Part shown: positions 28,594-36,935 of the stretch, one piece after another
How the letters are laid out: each line of letters opens with the position of its first letter
Numbering within the stretch: position 1 is the stretch's first letter
NCBI RefSeq assembly: GCF_030815485.1
Contig: NZ_JAUSWV010000001.1
Span: forward strand, 310,001 to 374,000
Length of the DNA: 64,000 nt
Direction of reading: 5' to 3'
From: Streptomyces rishiriensis
GTDB lineage: Bacteria; Actinomycetota; Actinomycetes; Streptomycetales; Streptomycetaceae
Translations under genes and position numbers: made by a program
The notes under the pieces: generated by a model
What the model was told of the DNA's origin: nothing
The model's input: only the letters and a program-made list of their open reading frames with translations
Database searches by the model: none

Positions 28594-29484
28594 TCAACTT
28601 GGCCGGCCTGCTTGCATGGTGACTTCCACGGCGAGGTCGTTGTCGACCGTGTAATACGGACGGGCCGTGTACCCGCCGACGAGTGCAGTGGCCGGGTAGA
28701 CGAAGACCGCCTTACGGTCGGCGACGTCGTCCAGCAGCCGGGCCACCCTGATGCCCGGGGCATCGACAGACGGGTGAACGTACACCTCCCATACGACCGG
28801 CGCCGCCCCGGCTTCAGGCCCCGCATCGTGCGCCACCAGCTCCTGGTGGCCGATGGTGAACGAGAACTCCTGGCCCTTGTCGGTGCCCAGAGAGATCTGC
28901 CGTACGACGGCTTCTGGTCCCTGCCGGCTCAGCGACACTGACGCACCGTCCCCCAGCCAGGTGCCGAACAGCCGTACCTCCACGGTCATCAGGCCACCCG
29001 TGACATCGATCCGGCCGGCTTCCGCGTGCGTGTCCCGAAGCCAGGCGCGTACGGCGAGCCTGCCGTCCTTGGTGACGTACGGGATGCGCACCGCCAGTGG
29101 CGCCGAGTGGCCGTCGCGCCTGCCGGACACGAGCGCGCGCAGATCGCGCAGGCCGGGCAGCAGGGGTATGCGATTCTCTTCCGACGGACCCATGAGGTAG
29201 GCGTCCCAGCGGCCTTCCTCCAGGGCTGGGACTGTCTCCAGCACGCCTCGCCACTCGTCGCGGCCTGCGGGTTCGAGCGCGACGACGCGGCCGGGCCGCG
29301 GAGGCTCTCCCTTGTCCGGGCGCTGTCGAAGCAGCAGTCGGGGGCGTGAAGAGCCAGGCTGCGGCGACCGTACGCCTATGACGAATCGCCCTTTCTCGTC
29401 CACGGTCACATCCGCGCGGAGCTGTTCTGTCACGCCCGCCACCCTCGCCGATCCGTTCATGCCGTTGCTGTCGCCGCTCCTCAT
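28594..29484 (-). CDS. unknown protein coupled to glycosyltransferase
   Basis: A 296-residue soluble protein rich in beta-strand patterns (RFVIGVRSPQ, RPRLLLRQRP, LAVRIPYVTKDGRLAVRAWL, MTVEVRLFGTW, VVWEVYVHPS, ARPYYTVDNDLAVEV). There is no signal peptide. ATG 29484 overlaps the stop of the upstream glycosyltransferase by 4 bp (ATGA), so the two are translationally coupled. Proteins of this type occur beside glycosyltransferases in streptomycete wall-polymer loci and are often labelled transferase without proof. The repeated strand pattern suggests two related beta-sandwich halves. Confidence 0.6.
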   Translation of the reverse strand: MRSGDSNGMNGSARVAGVTEQLRADVTVDEKGRFVIGVRSPQPGSSRPRLLLRQRPDKGEPPRPGRVVALEPAGRDEWRGVLETVPALEEGRWDAYLMGPSEENRIPLLPGLRDLRALVSGRRDGHSAPLAVRIPYVTKDGRLAVRAWLRDTHAEAGRIDVTGGLMTVEVRLFGTWLGDGASVSLSRQGPEAVVRQISLGTDKGQEFSFTIGHQELVAHDAGPEAGAAPVVWEVYVHPSVDAPGIRVARLLDDVADRKAVFVYPATALVGGYTARPYYTVDNDLAVEVTMQAGRPS

Positions 29485-30746
29485 CGCCGTGCCTCCCGTG
29501 CGGTTCGCACGACGTTGCTGGCGGCGACAAGCATGGTGTCCTTGAGCGCGTGACCGGCACTCACCAAGGCGTGGCCCGTCCTGCCTGTCGGCGGACGGCC
29601 ATCACTGCGGGCCGCCAGCAGTTCCTCGAACAGCTGCTCCGCCTGGGTCACGACGGGTGCGGGGGCGTAACGCCGGGAGTTCTCCCGTGCCGCATGCCCC
29701 ATTCTGCGGCGCAGTTCGTCGTCGCGTACGAGGTCCAGCAGGGCCTGAGCCAGGGCGTCCCGGTCTCCGACGGGCACCAGTCGGCCGTCTTCGCCGGGGG
29801 TGATGATTTCGCCGGGGCCGTACGCGCAGTCGGTGCTGACGACGGGCAGACCGCAGCGCATGGCCTCCACGATGGTCATGCCGAACGGCTCGAAGTTGGA
29901 CGTCGCCACCCCGATCGAGCCCTTGACCCATTCGGCTTCCATCGGGGTCACCGCACCCATCAGGAAGACGTGGTTGTACAGCCCCAGCCGGTCGATGAGC
30001 CCGCGCAGCCGCTGCGACTCCTCGCCCTTGCCGTAGATGCGCAGCGTCCAGTCGGGACGCTCGGCCGCGACTGCGGCGAACGCATCGATGAGCAGGTCGA
30101 ACCGTTTCACCGGCACCAGCCGGCCGGCGGCCATGATCACGCGTTCGCGGCTCTCCGAGGGTGGGAGTACCGGGTCGGGGACGCTGTTGGGCAGTGCCTG
30201 TATCCGTACGCCCGGCAGCCGCATCCTGCGCCGGTAGGCGCAGGCGTCGGCCTCTGTGACGGGGGTGATCGCGTCCAGGCGCGGGTATACCCGCCGCAGC
30301 GCGTTGCGGAGCCGTGGCGAATGGTTGCCGAGTGTGAGGTGCTCCTGTCCGATGCGCACCGTCCGGGAGGGTGCCTGAAGGGCCAGGTGGACGTTGAGAC
30401 CCGGGCGAGTGCCCACGACGACGTCGGCGTCGAGTGACGCCAGTGCTTCGCCGATGCGTTCGTCGGTGAGGGCGCTGTACTGCCGGTAGCGGTACTCGGA
30501 CGAGGGGAAAATCTCGGCCGGTGTCAGGTGCCGGGGGTTGTCCTTCTCATGGCGCAGATCCACCAGGGGCCGAAGACCCACGCGCGGGTCGAGTGTCAGG
30601 TTCGGTCGTTCCCGGTGCCGGAGAGCGGAGATGATCTCGACGTCGTGCCGGTCTGCCAGCGCTCGGGCCAGGTTGAACGTGGTGGTTATGGTTCCTCCTA
30701 TTCCGTAGGCGTTGTGTAGGAGAAACGAGATTTTCATGGCGTGCAT
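29481..30746 (-). CDS. glycosyltransferase, GT4-type (GT-B fold)
   Basis: A 421-residue GT-B enzyme. The N-terminal domain starts MHAMKISFLLHNAYGIGGT. The C-terminal donor-binding domain has VIMAAGRLVPVKRFDLLIDA, then RIYGKGEE and the hallmark FEPFGMTIVEAMRCGLPVVS followed by YGPGEII, which contacts the sugar nucleotide. These features fit retaining GT4 enzymes used in wall teichoic acid or polysaccharide synthesis. ATG 30746 has AGGAG 9 nt before it and is preferred over the longer open frame. Its end overlaps the next gene by ATGA. The polymer made is not evident. Confidence 0.9.
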   Translation of the reverse strand: MHAMKISFLLHNAYGIGGTITTTFNLARALADRHDVEIISALRHRERPNLTLDPRVGLRPLVDLRHEKDNPRHLTPAEIFPSSEYRYRQYSALTDERIGEALASLDADVVVGTRPGLNVHLALQAPSRTVRIGQEHLTLGNHSPRLRNALRRVYPRLDAITPVTEADACAYRRRMRLPGVRIQALPNSVPDPVLPPSESRERVIMAAGRLVPVKRFDLLIDAFAAVAAERPDWTLRIYGKGEESQRLRGLIDRLGLYNHVFLMGAVTPMEAEWVKGSIGVATSNFEPFGMTIVEAMRCGLPVVSTDCAYGPGEIITPGEDGRLVPVGDRDALAQALLDLVRDDELRRRMGHAARENSRRYAPAPVVTQAEQLFEELLAARSDGRPPTGRTGHALVSAGHALKDTMLVAASNVVRTAREARR

Positions 30747-31763
30747 TCGGATCGGCTCCTGCGGAAGGCTGCCTGCGTGATCGGGTGGTGAGGAAGGTGG
30801 CCGCTGCCGGGCTGTCGGAACGTTTTCCGGGCGGCCGTGGTCGTTGTCCGTAAGGGCTCCCCTCACCTATGGGTGCGGTCCAGGGAGGGCAGCGCGCCGA
30901 GGGCTCCCCGAGGCGCTGTCATGGGCTGCCTTCGGCGCCGGTTTGGGTGATGGTGTGCGTCGGATGGCCGCGGCACCTCATGGCGGAGGGCTGGGAGCCG
31001 ACGGCTCTCGGGGAGGAGTCACCGGGCTGTGTGTCCCCCGCGGCGCAGAGAAGTCGCCCTCGGCCAGGGCAAGTAGCGATAGGCCACCCAACCGTCCTCG
31101 TCGTTCTGGTTGACCGCTTCGGGGTCTGTGGCGGACCCGGTCGCTTTCCCTCCATGCGGCGCTGCTGCTGGAACGAGCTGCCCAGCGATGCCCGCTTCTC
31201 TCGCGGCGGGCCGTCCGGACGAGTCACCTGCGCTGTCGCTCACCGACCGCACCTTCCCCAGAGGCCGCTTGGGGCCCTTCACCACGGAGTCCGCCGTGCT
31301 GTCTCAACGGTCCGGCCCACTGGCGGGACCCGCTCCTGCGCGGTTTGCGGACATGCACGTAGCGGACACGTCGCCCAGGCCTCCGGCAGTTCAATTTTCG
31401 GTGACCAAGTTTCACAAGTGACCGAGGGGGGCGTGTCCATCTGCCTGTCGTGCGGAGCATGTGCCGCGGCGGCCCGAGTGGATGTCGGGCGGAGTCGAGC
31501 CCTCAGATGCCCTCCCGCCGTCCTCGTATGAGCCCCATCGGGCGGTAGGGCAGATTGCCGCGAGAGCCCGAACAACGCAATCGGCATGTCAGGCAGCTCG
31601 GTCAACGGTGTGGGGCCTCACTCGCGCGTCCCGTGAGTCCGCACTTGGCCGGTAGGCACCCTGCAAGAGTCCAGTGAACCCGTTCGCCGAGCTGTCCGTA
31701 TACCGCTGTAAAAGGACTACAGCCCGACTCGGTATACAGACTTTCCAATTCCTCGGAGCCAAA
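30747..31763. other. 1-kb intergenic region
   Basis: No gene is recognised between the divergent glycosyltransferase and lipoprotein genes. The only supported element is the ECF-type promoter at 31675-31699. A plus-strand frame at 31110-31421 has moderate third-position GC but no start signal or family. Confidence 0.4.
31675..31699 (+). promoter_or_regulatory. ECF-type promoter, TGAACC-N16-CGT
   Basis: TGAACC (31675-31680), a 16-bp spacer, then CGT (31697-31699, continuing ATAC). It lies 64 bp before the ATG of the crystallin-like lipoprotein gene. Same boxes, same spacer and nearly the same distance as the element before the paralogous gene at 59288. Confidence 0.7.
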
Positions 31764-32258
31764 ATGACTCGCATATTCAAGCTCATTTCTGCGGTCGCTG
31801 TCGCTTCCGTCTGCCTGATCTTGTCGGCATGCGGAAGCAGAGAAGGGAGCCATGACGTCAAGAGCAGCACCCGTGCCGCCACTGACTCCACCGGCATCAC
31901 TACAAAAGATGGCTCCACGACTTCGGGAGAACCCGTTGACACCATTGTCATTTGCACTGACAGCACTCTCTTTGGAGAATGCTCGGTGGCGCCCACGATC
32001 ATCGAGGATCTGGCCGCATACAAGGGAGGGATTTTTAACGACAGCATTTCGTCCGTCATCAACAGTCAGACACAGTTTCAAATATGTTTCTACAGGGACC
32101 CCAATTTCAGAGGCCCCAGTTTCGCGGTCGGTCCTGGAGTCGAGGTTGATGACGTGAATGACTTCGACCCCAGGCTCGTCGCAGAGAACTTCAACGACAA
32201 GGTTTCATCCTTCAGAATTTTTCAGAACAGGTCGTGCATTGAGCAGGCGCAGCCGTGA
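31764..32258 (+). CDS. lipoprotein with beta/gamma-crystallin-like (peptidase inhibitor I36-like) domain
   Basis: A 164-residue secreted lipoprotein. The signal MTRIFKLISAVAVASV ends in the lipobox LSAC at residues 18-21, so the mature Cys would be acylated. After a Ser/Thr linker comes a domain with paired cysteines: VICTDSTLFGEC, then FNDSISSVINS, ICFYRDPNFRGPSF and FNDKVSSFRIF...C. The CFYxDxNFxGxxF strand pattern is that of beta/gamma-crystallin and I36 inhibitor-like folds. ATG 31764 has CGGAG upstream. A paralogue lies at 59288-59839. The gene has lower GC than its neighbours and an ECF-type promoter. A wall-stress or protease-inhibitor role is speculation. Confidence 0.8.
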   Translation: MTRIFKLISAVAVASVCLILSACGSREGSHDVKSSTRAATDSTGITTKDGSTTSGEPVDTIVICTDSTLFGECSVAPTIIEDLAAYKGGIFNDSISSVINSQTQFQICFYRDPNFRGPSFAVGPGVEVDDVNDFDPRLVAENFNDKVSSFRIFQNRSCIEQAQP

Positions 32259-32284
32259 CGGGATCCGGGGACTCACGGATCCTG
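32259..32284 (+). terminator. small terminator after lipoprotein gene
   Basis: Starting directly after the stop codon, GGATCCG (32261-32267) pairs with CGGATCC (32276-32282) over an 8-nt loop; a G-T and a C-G pair extend it. No T-tract. Confidence 0.45.
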
Positions 32285-32714
32285 CCATTTTCGCACCGTT
32301 ATGACATTCACCAGACCGTCAGGCCGGCAGGAGCGTTCACAGAGCAGTTTGACGTGATCGCGCTGAACCGCACAGCTGCTCCTGGGATTCTGCGCCTCGT
32401 CCGAAGTGCCGCGATGTCGCCGTCGTTCAGGAAAGTGGCACGCACATTCCATAATCTGACGTGACGCAAGTCACCTTGCTATTCCGGCTCGCTTTTGGTG
32501 CAATTTTTGACGTCCGTGCGGCTTCTATTCCGTGCGGCTTCTATTGAGGGAGGGGTGACCAGAAATGACCAAGGCTGACTGGTAAATCGACTTGGCCTGG
32601 CGTGCGCAGTGGCCCCGCAGAAACTCTGTACGCCAGGCCAGATACCTGGTCGCCAAGCGTGAGATGCAATTTCGGATGACGTCCGGCATGCGGGCGCCGA
32701 GGCAGGAGAGACAT
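32285..32714. other. intergenic region before MFS gene
   Basis: About 430 bp. It includes a near-duplicate of 11-12 bp around 32516-32544 (GTGCGGCTTCTATT twice), which may be a promoter-region duplication; nothing else is clear. Confidence 0.35.
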
Positions 32715-33959
32715 ATGTCGACCTCTACACAGGGTGAGCTCTCCCCGTTTTCGTCGACAGAGTTTCGTGCGACCTGGCTCGCCGAGCTTCTTTCGTACTT
32801 CGGCGATCAGCTTGCACGGGTCGCTCTGGCGATTCTGGTTTTTGATCACACGAATTCTGCAGCCTTGACAGGCCTCGCCTACGCGTTGACGTACGTGCCG
32901 AGCGTTCTGGGCGCACTGGCACTTTCTGCCATTGCAGACAGACGGCCCCGCCGCTCAGTGATTATCCTCGTGGATGCCTCCCGTGCCGTAGTTGTCGGGG
33001 CAATGGCAATTCCCGGCATGTCGCTTCCTGGTTTGTGCGCTCTCGTCTCTGTCATGTCTTTCCTGGGCGGACCTTACAAAGCGGCACAGCTTGCACTGCT
33101 ACGTGACATCCTGGATTCCAAACAATACCCAGTTGCGATGTCGATCAGGCAGGTCACCACACAGGCCGCTCAGATTCTCGGCTTTGCGGGCGGCGGGTTT
33201 ATTTCTTCGGTGCTCACGCCGCAAGTGTGCCTCGTTTTTAATTCCGCCACGTTCTTCGCATCATGCTCGCTTTATCTGTGCTTCGTCGTAAAACGGGCAT
33301 CTCCCGGTGCAGTGAAATCCGCTGGATCCGTGGCGAGCACCACCCGGCTCCTGTGGGAAGAGCCGCGCCGACGCGCTATTTTCTTGACTACGTTTCTAGG
33401 ATTCTTCTATATAGCTCCCGAAGCTGTCGCGGCTCCGTACGTCAGCGCACTCGGTTACGGAAAAATATGGGTGGGAGCTTTGCTGGCCAGCACCGGCATC
33501 GGAGCGGTGGTAGGGCTATGGGCGTTCCATCGCTTTGTGCCGAAGGATCTCTACGCGGCATATCTGCCGATTATATGCTTTACGGCCGGCCTTCCGCTGA
33601 TTGCCCTGTGCATACAGGGGGGCGGAATATACCTTGCCATGATGGCGTTCGCTCTCAGCAACGCACTGTGGTGCATACAGGTAGTGATATCGGTATCGAC
33701 TTTGATTGAGCTGCTACCTGACAGCAAGCGGGCCCAGGGTATGGGCGTCTCCTCTGCCATGAATCTCACCGCCCAGGGCCTGGGGACAGCGTTCGCGGGC
33801 GGTTTGAGCGAATTGCGCAGCCCTGCCTTCGCATTGGTTTTCGCGGGAACTTCATCAATCTTCTTTGCTCTTTGGCCCGGACTTCTGTGGATCAGAGCAG
33901 ACAGAGAGCGACTGCCTGACCACCTCCCGGAACCCGTTCCTCTTGATCGGAAGGTGTGA
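32715..33959 (+). CDS. MFS transporter
   Basis: A 414-residue integral membrane protein with about twelve hydrophobic segments. The start is FSSTEFRATWLAELLSYFGD, followed by VALAILVFDHTNSAALTGLA, typical of the enterobactin-exporter-like / MFS_3 branch. The loop between helices 2 and 3 carries the conserved basic motif AIADRRPRRSV. ATG 32715 has GGAGAG 6 nt upstream. The family exports drugs, siderophores or small metabolites; the substrate here is unknown. Codon use is A/T-rich compared with typical streptomycete genes, as in the lipoprotein gene upstream, so both may have arrived together. Confidence 0.88.
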   Translation: MSTSTQGELSPFSSTEFRATWLAELLSYFGDQLARVALAILVFDHTNSAALTGLAYALTYVPSVLGALALSAIADRRPRRSVIILVDASRAVVVGAMAIPGMSLPGLCALVSVMSFLGGPYKAAQLALLRDILDSKQYPVAMSIRQVTTQAAQILGFAGGGFISSVLTPQVCLVFNSATFFASCSLYLCFVVKRASPGAVKSAGSVASTTRLLWEEPRRRAIFLTTFLGFFYIAPEAVAAPYVSALGYGKIWVGALLASTGIGAVVGLWAFHRFVPKDLYAAYLPIICFTAGLPLIALCIQGGGIYLAMMAFALSNALWCIQVVISVSTLIELLPDSKRAQGMGVSSAMNLTAQGLGTAFAGGLSELRSPAFALVFAGTSSIFFALWPGLLWIRADRERLPDHLPEPVPLDRKV

Positions 33960-35176
33960 AGGGATCTCGACGGGGCGCTCGGAACGCGACGGGTACGGCA
34001 AGAAAGGTCCCGTCCCGCCGGAGCAGCCGGGCGAGGTGCCGGAACCGTGGCTCGTGCGGGGTGCTCCACCTCCGGCGGCCGTCTTCGCTCTCATCGTGTA
34101 CGCGGTGTCGGCCGGAGCGACCTCCGCTTCCGGCGTTGCCGGATTGCGATGGATCCGCGTCTATCGCAAAGGCGGGTCTCGAACGCGCCGGTGGGCCCGC
34201 GCCCGTACGGCTGCTCGACGCGGCTCGGTACCTCGGTGGCTGCCGCCCGCACCCGGGCGATCGCCGGGCTCCTCGGTGTGGGCCGGCGGCCTCGACAAGG
34301 TAGTGCGGCAGGACCGTTCCGCCGGCGGCCTGCCGCACGGCACTCCGAATACGACAGGCACTCCGAATGCGACCGCGTCGGCGAGAGCGTTGCCGGCTGC
34401 TCCGCCGGACTTCGCGGATCGGAATGCACCTCCCCTCTCACGCGGAGCGGGGTGGCGTCGTGTGAGTCCCTGCAAGCCCCACCCTCGCCCTGACCACGCT
34501 CCGTGGCCCGTCGCCCGTGGCCCGCACCCCGCACCCCGCACCCCGCACCCCGCACCAAAGGGATCATCCGGATCTGCGAACGCCGGGGGCTCTGGCCGAA
34601 CCCGCCTTTCAACGTGCCGGCCCGCGCCGGAAAGAGGCTCGCTGCACGGCGATGATCGAGGCCCGTGGTCACCGTGGGTACGGGCCCGGCATGTCACAGG
34701 ATCCGCTGTCCGCCGCGGATCCTCCGGTCCCGCCGACAGCGGCCATGGGGACCACCAGCAGCAGGCTCTGCCGTGCACGGAAGCTGCCGCGGAAAAAGGA
34801 TCCGCCGTGGGTGAACTGGGCTCCAGGGTCGGGCCGTAGACCTGAGCGACGGTGTTTTCGCCGCCGCTTTCCCGTACACGGCATGTCGCATTTTACCGGA
34901 GCGCAGCTGACGTCCCGAAAATGACGGATTTCCGCCTCACCCGTCTCTTCCATCTATCACGGCGTGGTGACGGGAATCTATTTTCAAAAATGGACACCCT
35001 GCCCGCCACCGCCCGAATCAAAACGGGCTCCCCCTGACCTTTACTTCCCTTTTTGGATCACCGGCCCTTTTCAGTGCCCCATACCGCCCGATTCTGCCGC
35101 CGTGTACTCGGGAGGGCGGTAATTCTCCGCAGGGCGCCGGAAACCAGGCTGGATCAGGACACCATTAGGAGTGAGC
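33960..35176. other. 1.2-kb region without intact gene
   Basis: Long open frames exist on both strands because of the GC content. A plus frame from 33960 to about 34170 has good third-position GC (PEPWLVRGAPPPAAVFALIV), but it runs on from the MFS gene in another frame and has no start. A 7-bp tandem repeat lies at 34521-34555. The 150 bp before the sigma gene are A/T-richer and should hold its promoter. Confidence 0.4.
34521..34555. repeat. 7-bp tandem repeat, five copies
   Basis: CCCGCAC is repeated five times without change, preceded by imperfect copies (GTGGCCCGTCGCCC). It lies in a non-coding stretch; slippage of a GC-rich unit is the simplest cause. Confidence 0.7.
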
Positions 35177-35713
35177 ATGAGTTGGACGTTCATGGGGTCC
35201 GACGGATCATCAACGCCGGCCGCCGAGCAAGACCGTGCGGACCACCAGAAGCAGGTGCTCGCTCTGCACGCGTACGTGAGCCGCCTCCTGAGGGGGGACC
35301 CTGTCCAGGCCGAGGACATCGTGCAGGAGACTCTGTTGCGATGCTGGCGCACCTACGGCTGCACTGGGAACGCCGTACTGCGTCCATGGCTGTTCCGGGT
35401 CGCAAGGAACCTGGTGATCGACGGGTACCGGAGTAGCAGGACCCGGCCGCAGGAAGTCGACGGGGCTCTGTGGATGGAACTTGGGGCGGCCGAACTGGAC
35501 GCGAGCGAAGAGGTGCTGACCGCGATGGTCGTACGGGACGGGCTGGCCACCTTGTCCGCCGCACACCGCCAGGCGCTGTTCGAGGTGTACTTCCGCGGTC
35601 TCACCCTGGAGGAGGCCGCGCACGTGCTGGGTGTGCCGAAGGGCACACTGAAGTCGCGCGTCCACTACGGGCTCCAGGCGCTGCAGAAGGTCCTGAACTA
35701 CGCTTGCGTGTGA
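35177..35713 (+). CDS. ECF sigma factor (sigma-70 family)
   Basis: A 178-residue ECF sigma factor. Region 2 holds RGDPVQAEDIVQETLLRCWR (core binding) and LRPWLFRVARNLVIDGYRS (-10 recognition). Region 4 is ALFEVYFRGLTLEEAAHVLG followed by VPKGTLKSRVHYGLQALQKV, the helix-turn-helix for the -35 box. ATG 35177 has AGGAG 5 nt upstream. No anti-sigma gene adjoins; the gene is convergent with the Ala/Pro-rich gene at 35804 across a strong terminator. It is similar in domain size to the other two ECF factors in this window. Confidence 0.9.
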   Translation: MSWTFMGSDGSSTPAAEQDRADHQKQVLALHAYVSRLLRGDPVQAEDIVQETLLRCWRTYGCTGNAVLRPWLFRVARNLVIDGYRSSRTRPQEVDGALWMELGAAELDASEEVLTAMVVRDGLATLSAAHRQALFEVYFRGLTLEEAAHVLGVPKGTLKSRVHYGLQALQKVLNYACV

Positions 35714-35718
35714 CGGCG

Positions 35719-35770
35719 GGACGGAGTGTGTCCCGACCGGCCCGAGGGCCGTGCGGGACACACTCCGTCC
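35719..35770. terminator. bidirectional terminator between convergent genes
   Basis: GGACGGAGTGTGTCCCG (35719-35735) pairs perfectly over 17 bp with CGGGACACACTCCGTCC (35754-35770). The 18-nt loop contains a further GGCCC/GGGCC mini-stem. It begins 5 bp after the sigma stop and ends 33 bp before the end of the opposing gene, so it can serve both. Confidence 0.8.
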
Positions 35771-35803
35771 GGTGCCTGCCTCGGGGATCCGTCTTCGGCG
35801 CGG

Positions 35804-36673
35804 CTACCTCCTGCGCGATACTTTGGCAGGCTCGGAGAACGCGGGTCGGCTGCTCGGTCCGGCCTCGGCGACAGCGGCGCTTGTCGTCTCGGCGGTGCCG
35901 TGGGAACGCAGCGCGGCAACGCCGGAGATGCCGATCGCAGCGCCCGTGGCGCTCCGTGTGGCCGGTCCCGCCGGGCTGGCGGGAGCCACGCTTTGCGTCT
36001 TCTGGGGCTCGGCCGGGGCGGGAGCGGGTGCCGTGACCGTGGCAGAAGCGTCACCGCCGAATTCCCGCATCGCCCTCAGAACGTAGTCGTCGAACTCCCG
36101 GTCGAAGACCGGGTTCGGCGCAGGGGCGGGGGCAGGAGCGGCCGTGGGAGCCTGCACGGGCATGGTCTGAGGCGCCGGGGCCTGGGGTGCCATCCGTTCG
36201 GCGAAGCGTCGCAGTCCTTCACTCAGACCCAGAGCACCGGCCGACGCCCCCCGGCGTACCGCGTCGACAGCTCCCTTCAGAGGACCGCGCCGTGCCGCCC
36301 GGCTTTCCAGCCGGTCGCCCGCGGCGTCCGCCCCGCCGGCCATCGACTTCAACAGACGGGACGTGGCACTGCGGAGCGGTGATGGCGGAGCCTCGTTCCG
36401 CGTCGCGGCCGCCCGCAGGACGTCGGCACGGCCCTCCACCCGTTCTCCGAGCCGTGTCAGCTGTCGCGCGACGAAGCGGGCGATCCCTTCGAGCACGGTC
36501 CGCTTTTCCACTCGTTCGCCAAGTTCGGCGAATACCCGGGACAACGCGCTCATCACGCGGGTGGGCCGGTTCGTGGAGGCGGAAGGCGCCCAGGAGACCG
36601 ACGGTTCCTGGGCCGCTGGGGAGGGGAACGAGTCCCGACCGGGTTCGAGGGGCGGGCCTGGAGGCGTGGTCAT
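35804..36673 (-). CDS. Ala/Pro-rich protein of unknown function
   Basis: A 289-residue protein. The first 35 residues are Pro/Ser-rich. Residues about 40-160 are charged and helical (VFAELGERVEKRTVLEGIARFVARQLTRLGERVEGR). The C-terminal third is a low-complexity Ala/Pro stretch (APAPAPAPNP) around one ordered segment, FDREFDDYVLRAMREFGGD. No signal peptide, membrane helix or known domain. ATG 36673 follows AAAGGA. It precedes the DUF418 gene in the orientation of the secretion-like operon, but nothing links them directly. Confidence 0.55.
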   Translation of the reverse strand: MTTPPGPPLEPGRDSFPSPAAQEPSVSWAPSASTNRPTRVMSALSRVFAELGERVEKRTVLEGIARFVARQLTRLGERVEGRADVLRAAATRNEAPPSPLRSATSRLLKSMAGGADAAGDRLESRAARRGPLKGAVDAVRRGASAGALGLSEGLRRFAERMAPQAPAPQTMPVQAPTAAPAPAPAPNPVFDREFDDYVLRAMREFGGDASATVTAPAPAPAEPQKTQSVAPASPAGPATRSATGAAIGISGVAALRSHGTAETTSAAVAEAGPSSRPAFSEPAKVSRRR

Positions 36674-36935
36674 CGGTGTTCTTCCTTTCGGTCGGACAGT
36701 TACGTGGACGTAAAAGTGAACAGAGCGAAGATCAGCGGTGCTGTCCTTCTAGGCAACGTCGTATGCAGAGGGCGAGTTCAGTCGTTCAGTTCCGGTGTCC
36801 AGAGAGCTCGTCGCACAGACTTGTCGCGGTTCCCTGCCTGGCGTGGCCGACAGATCGGGCGGCAACCGCCGGGGAAGGGTGTGACGAAAGGGGTGTGCCG
36901 CTCGAGGCCGTCACCACCGCGGACGACGCGCACGG

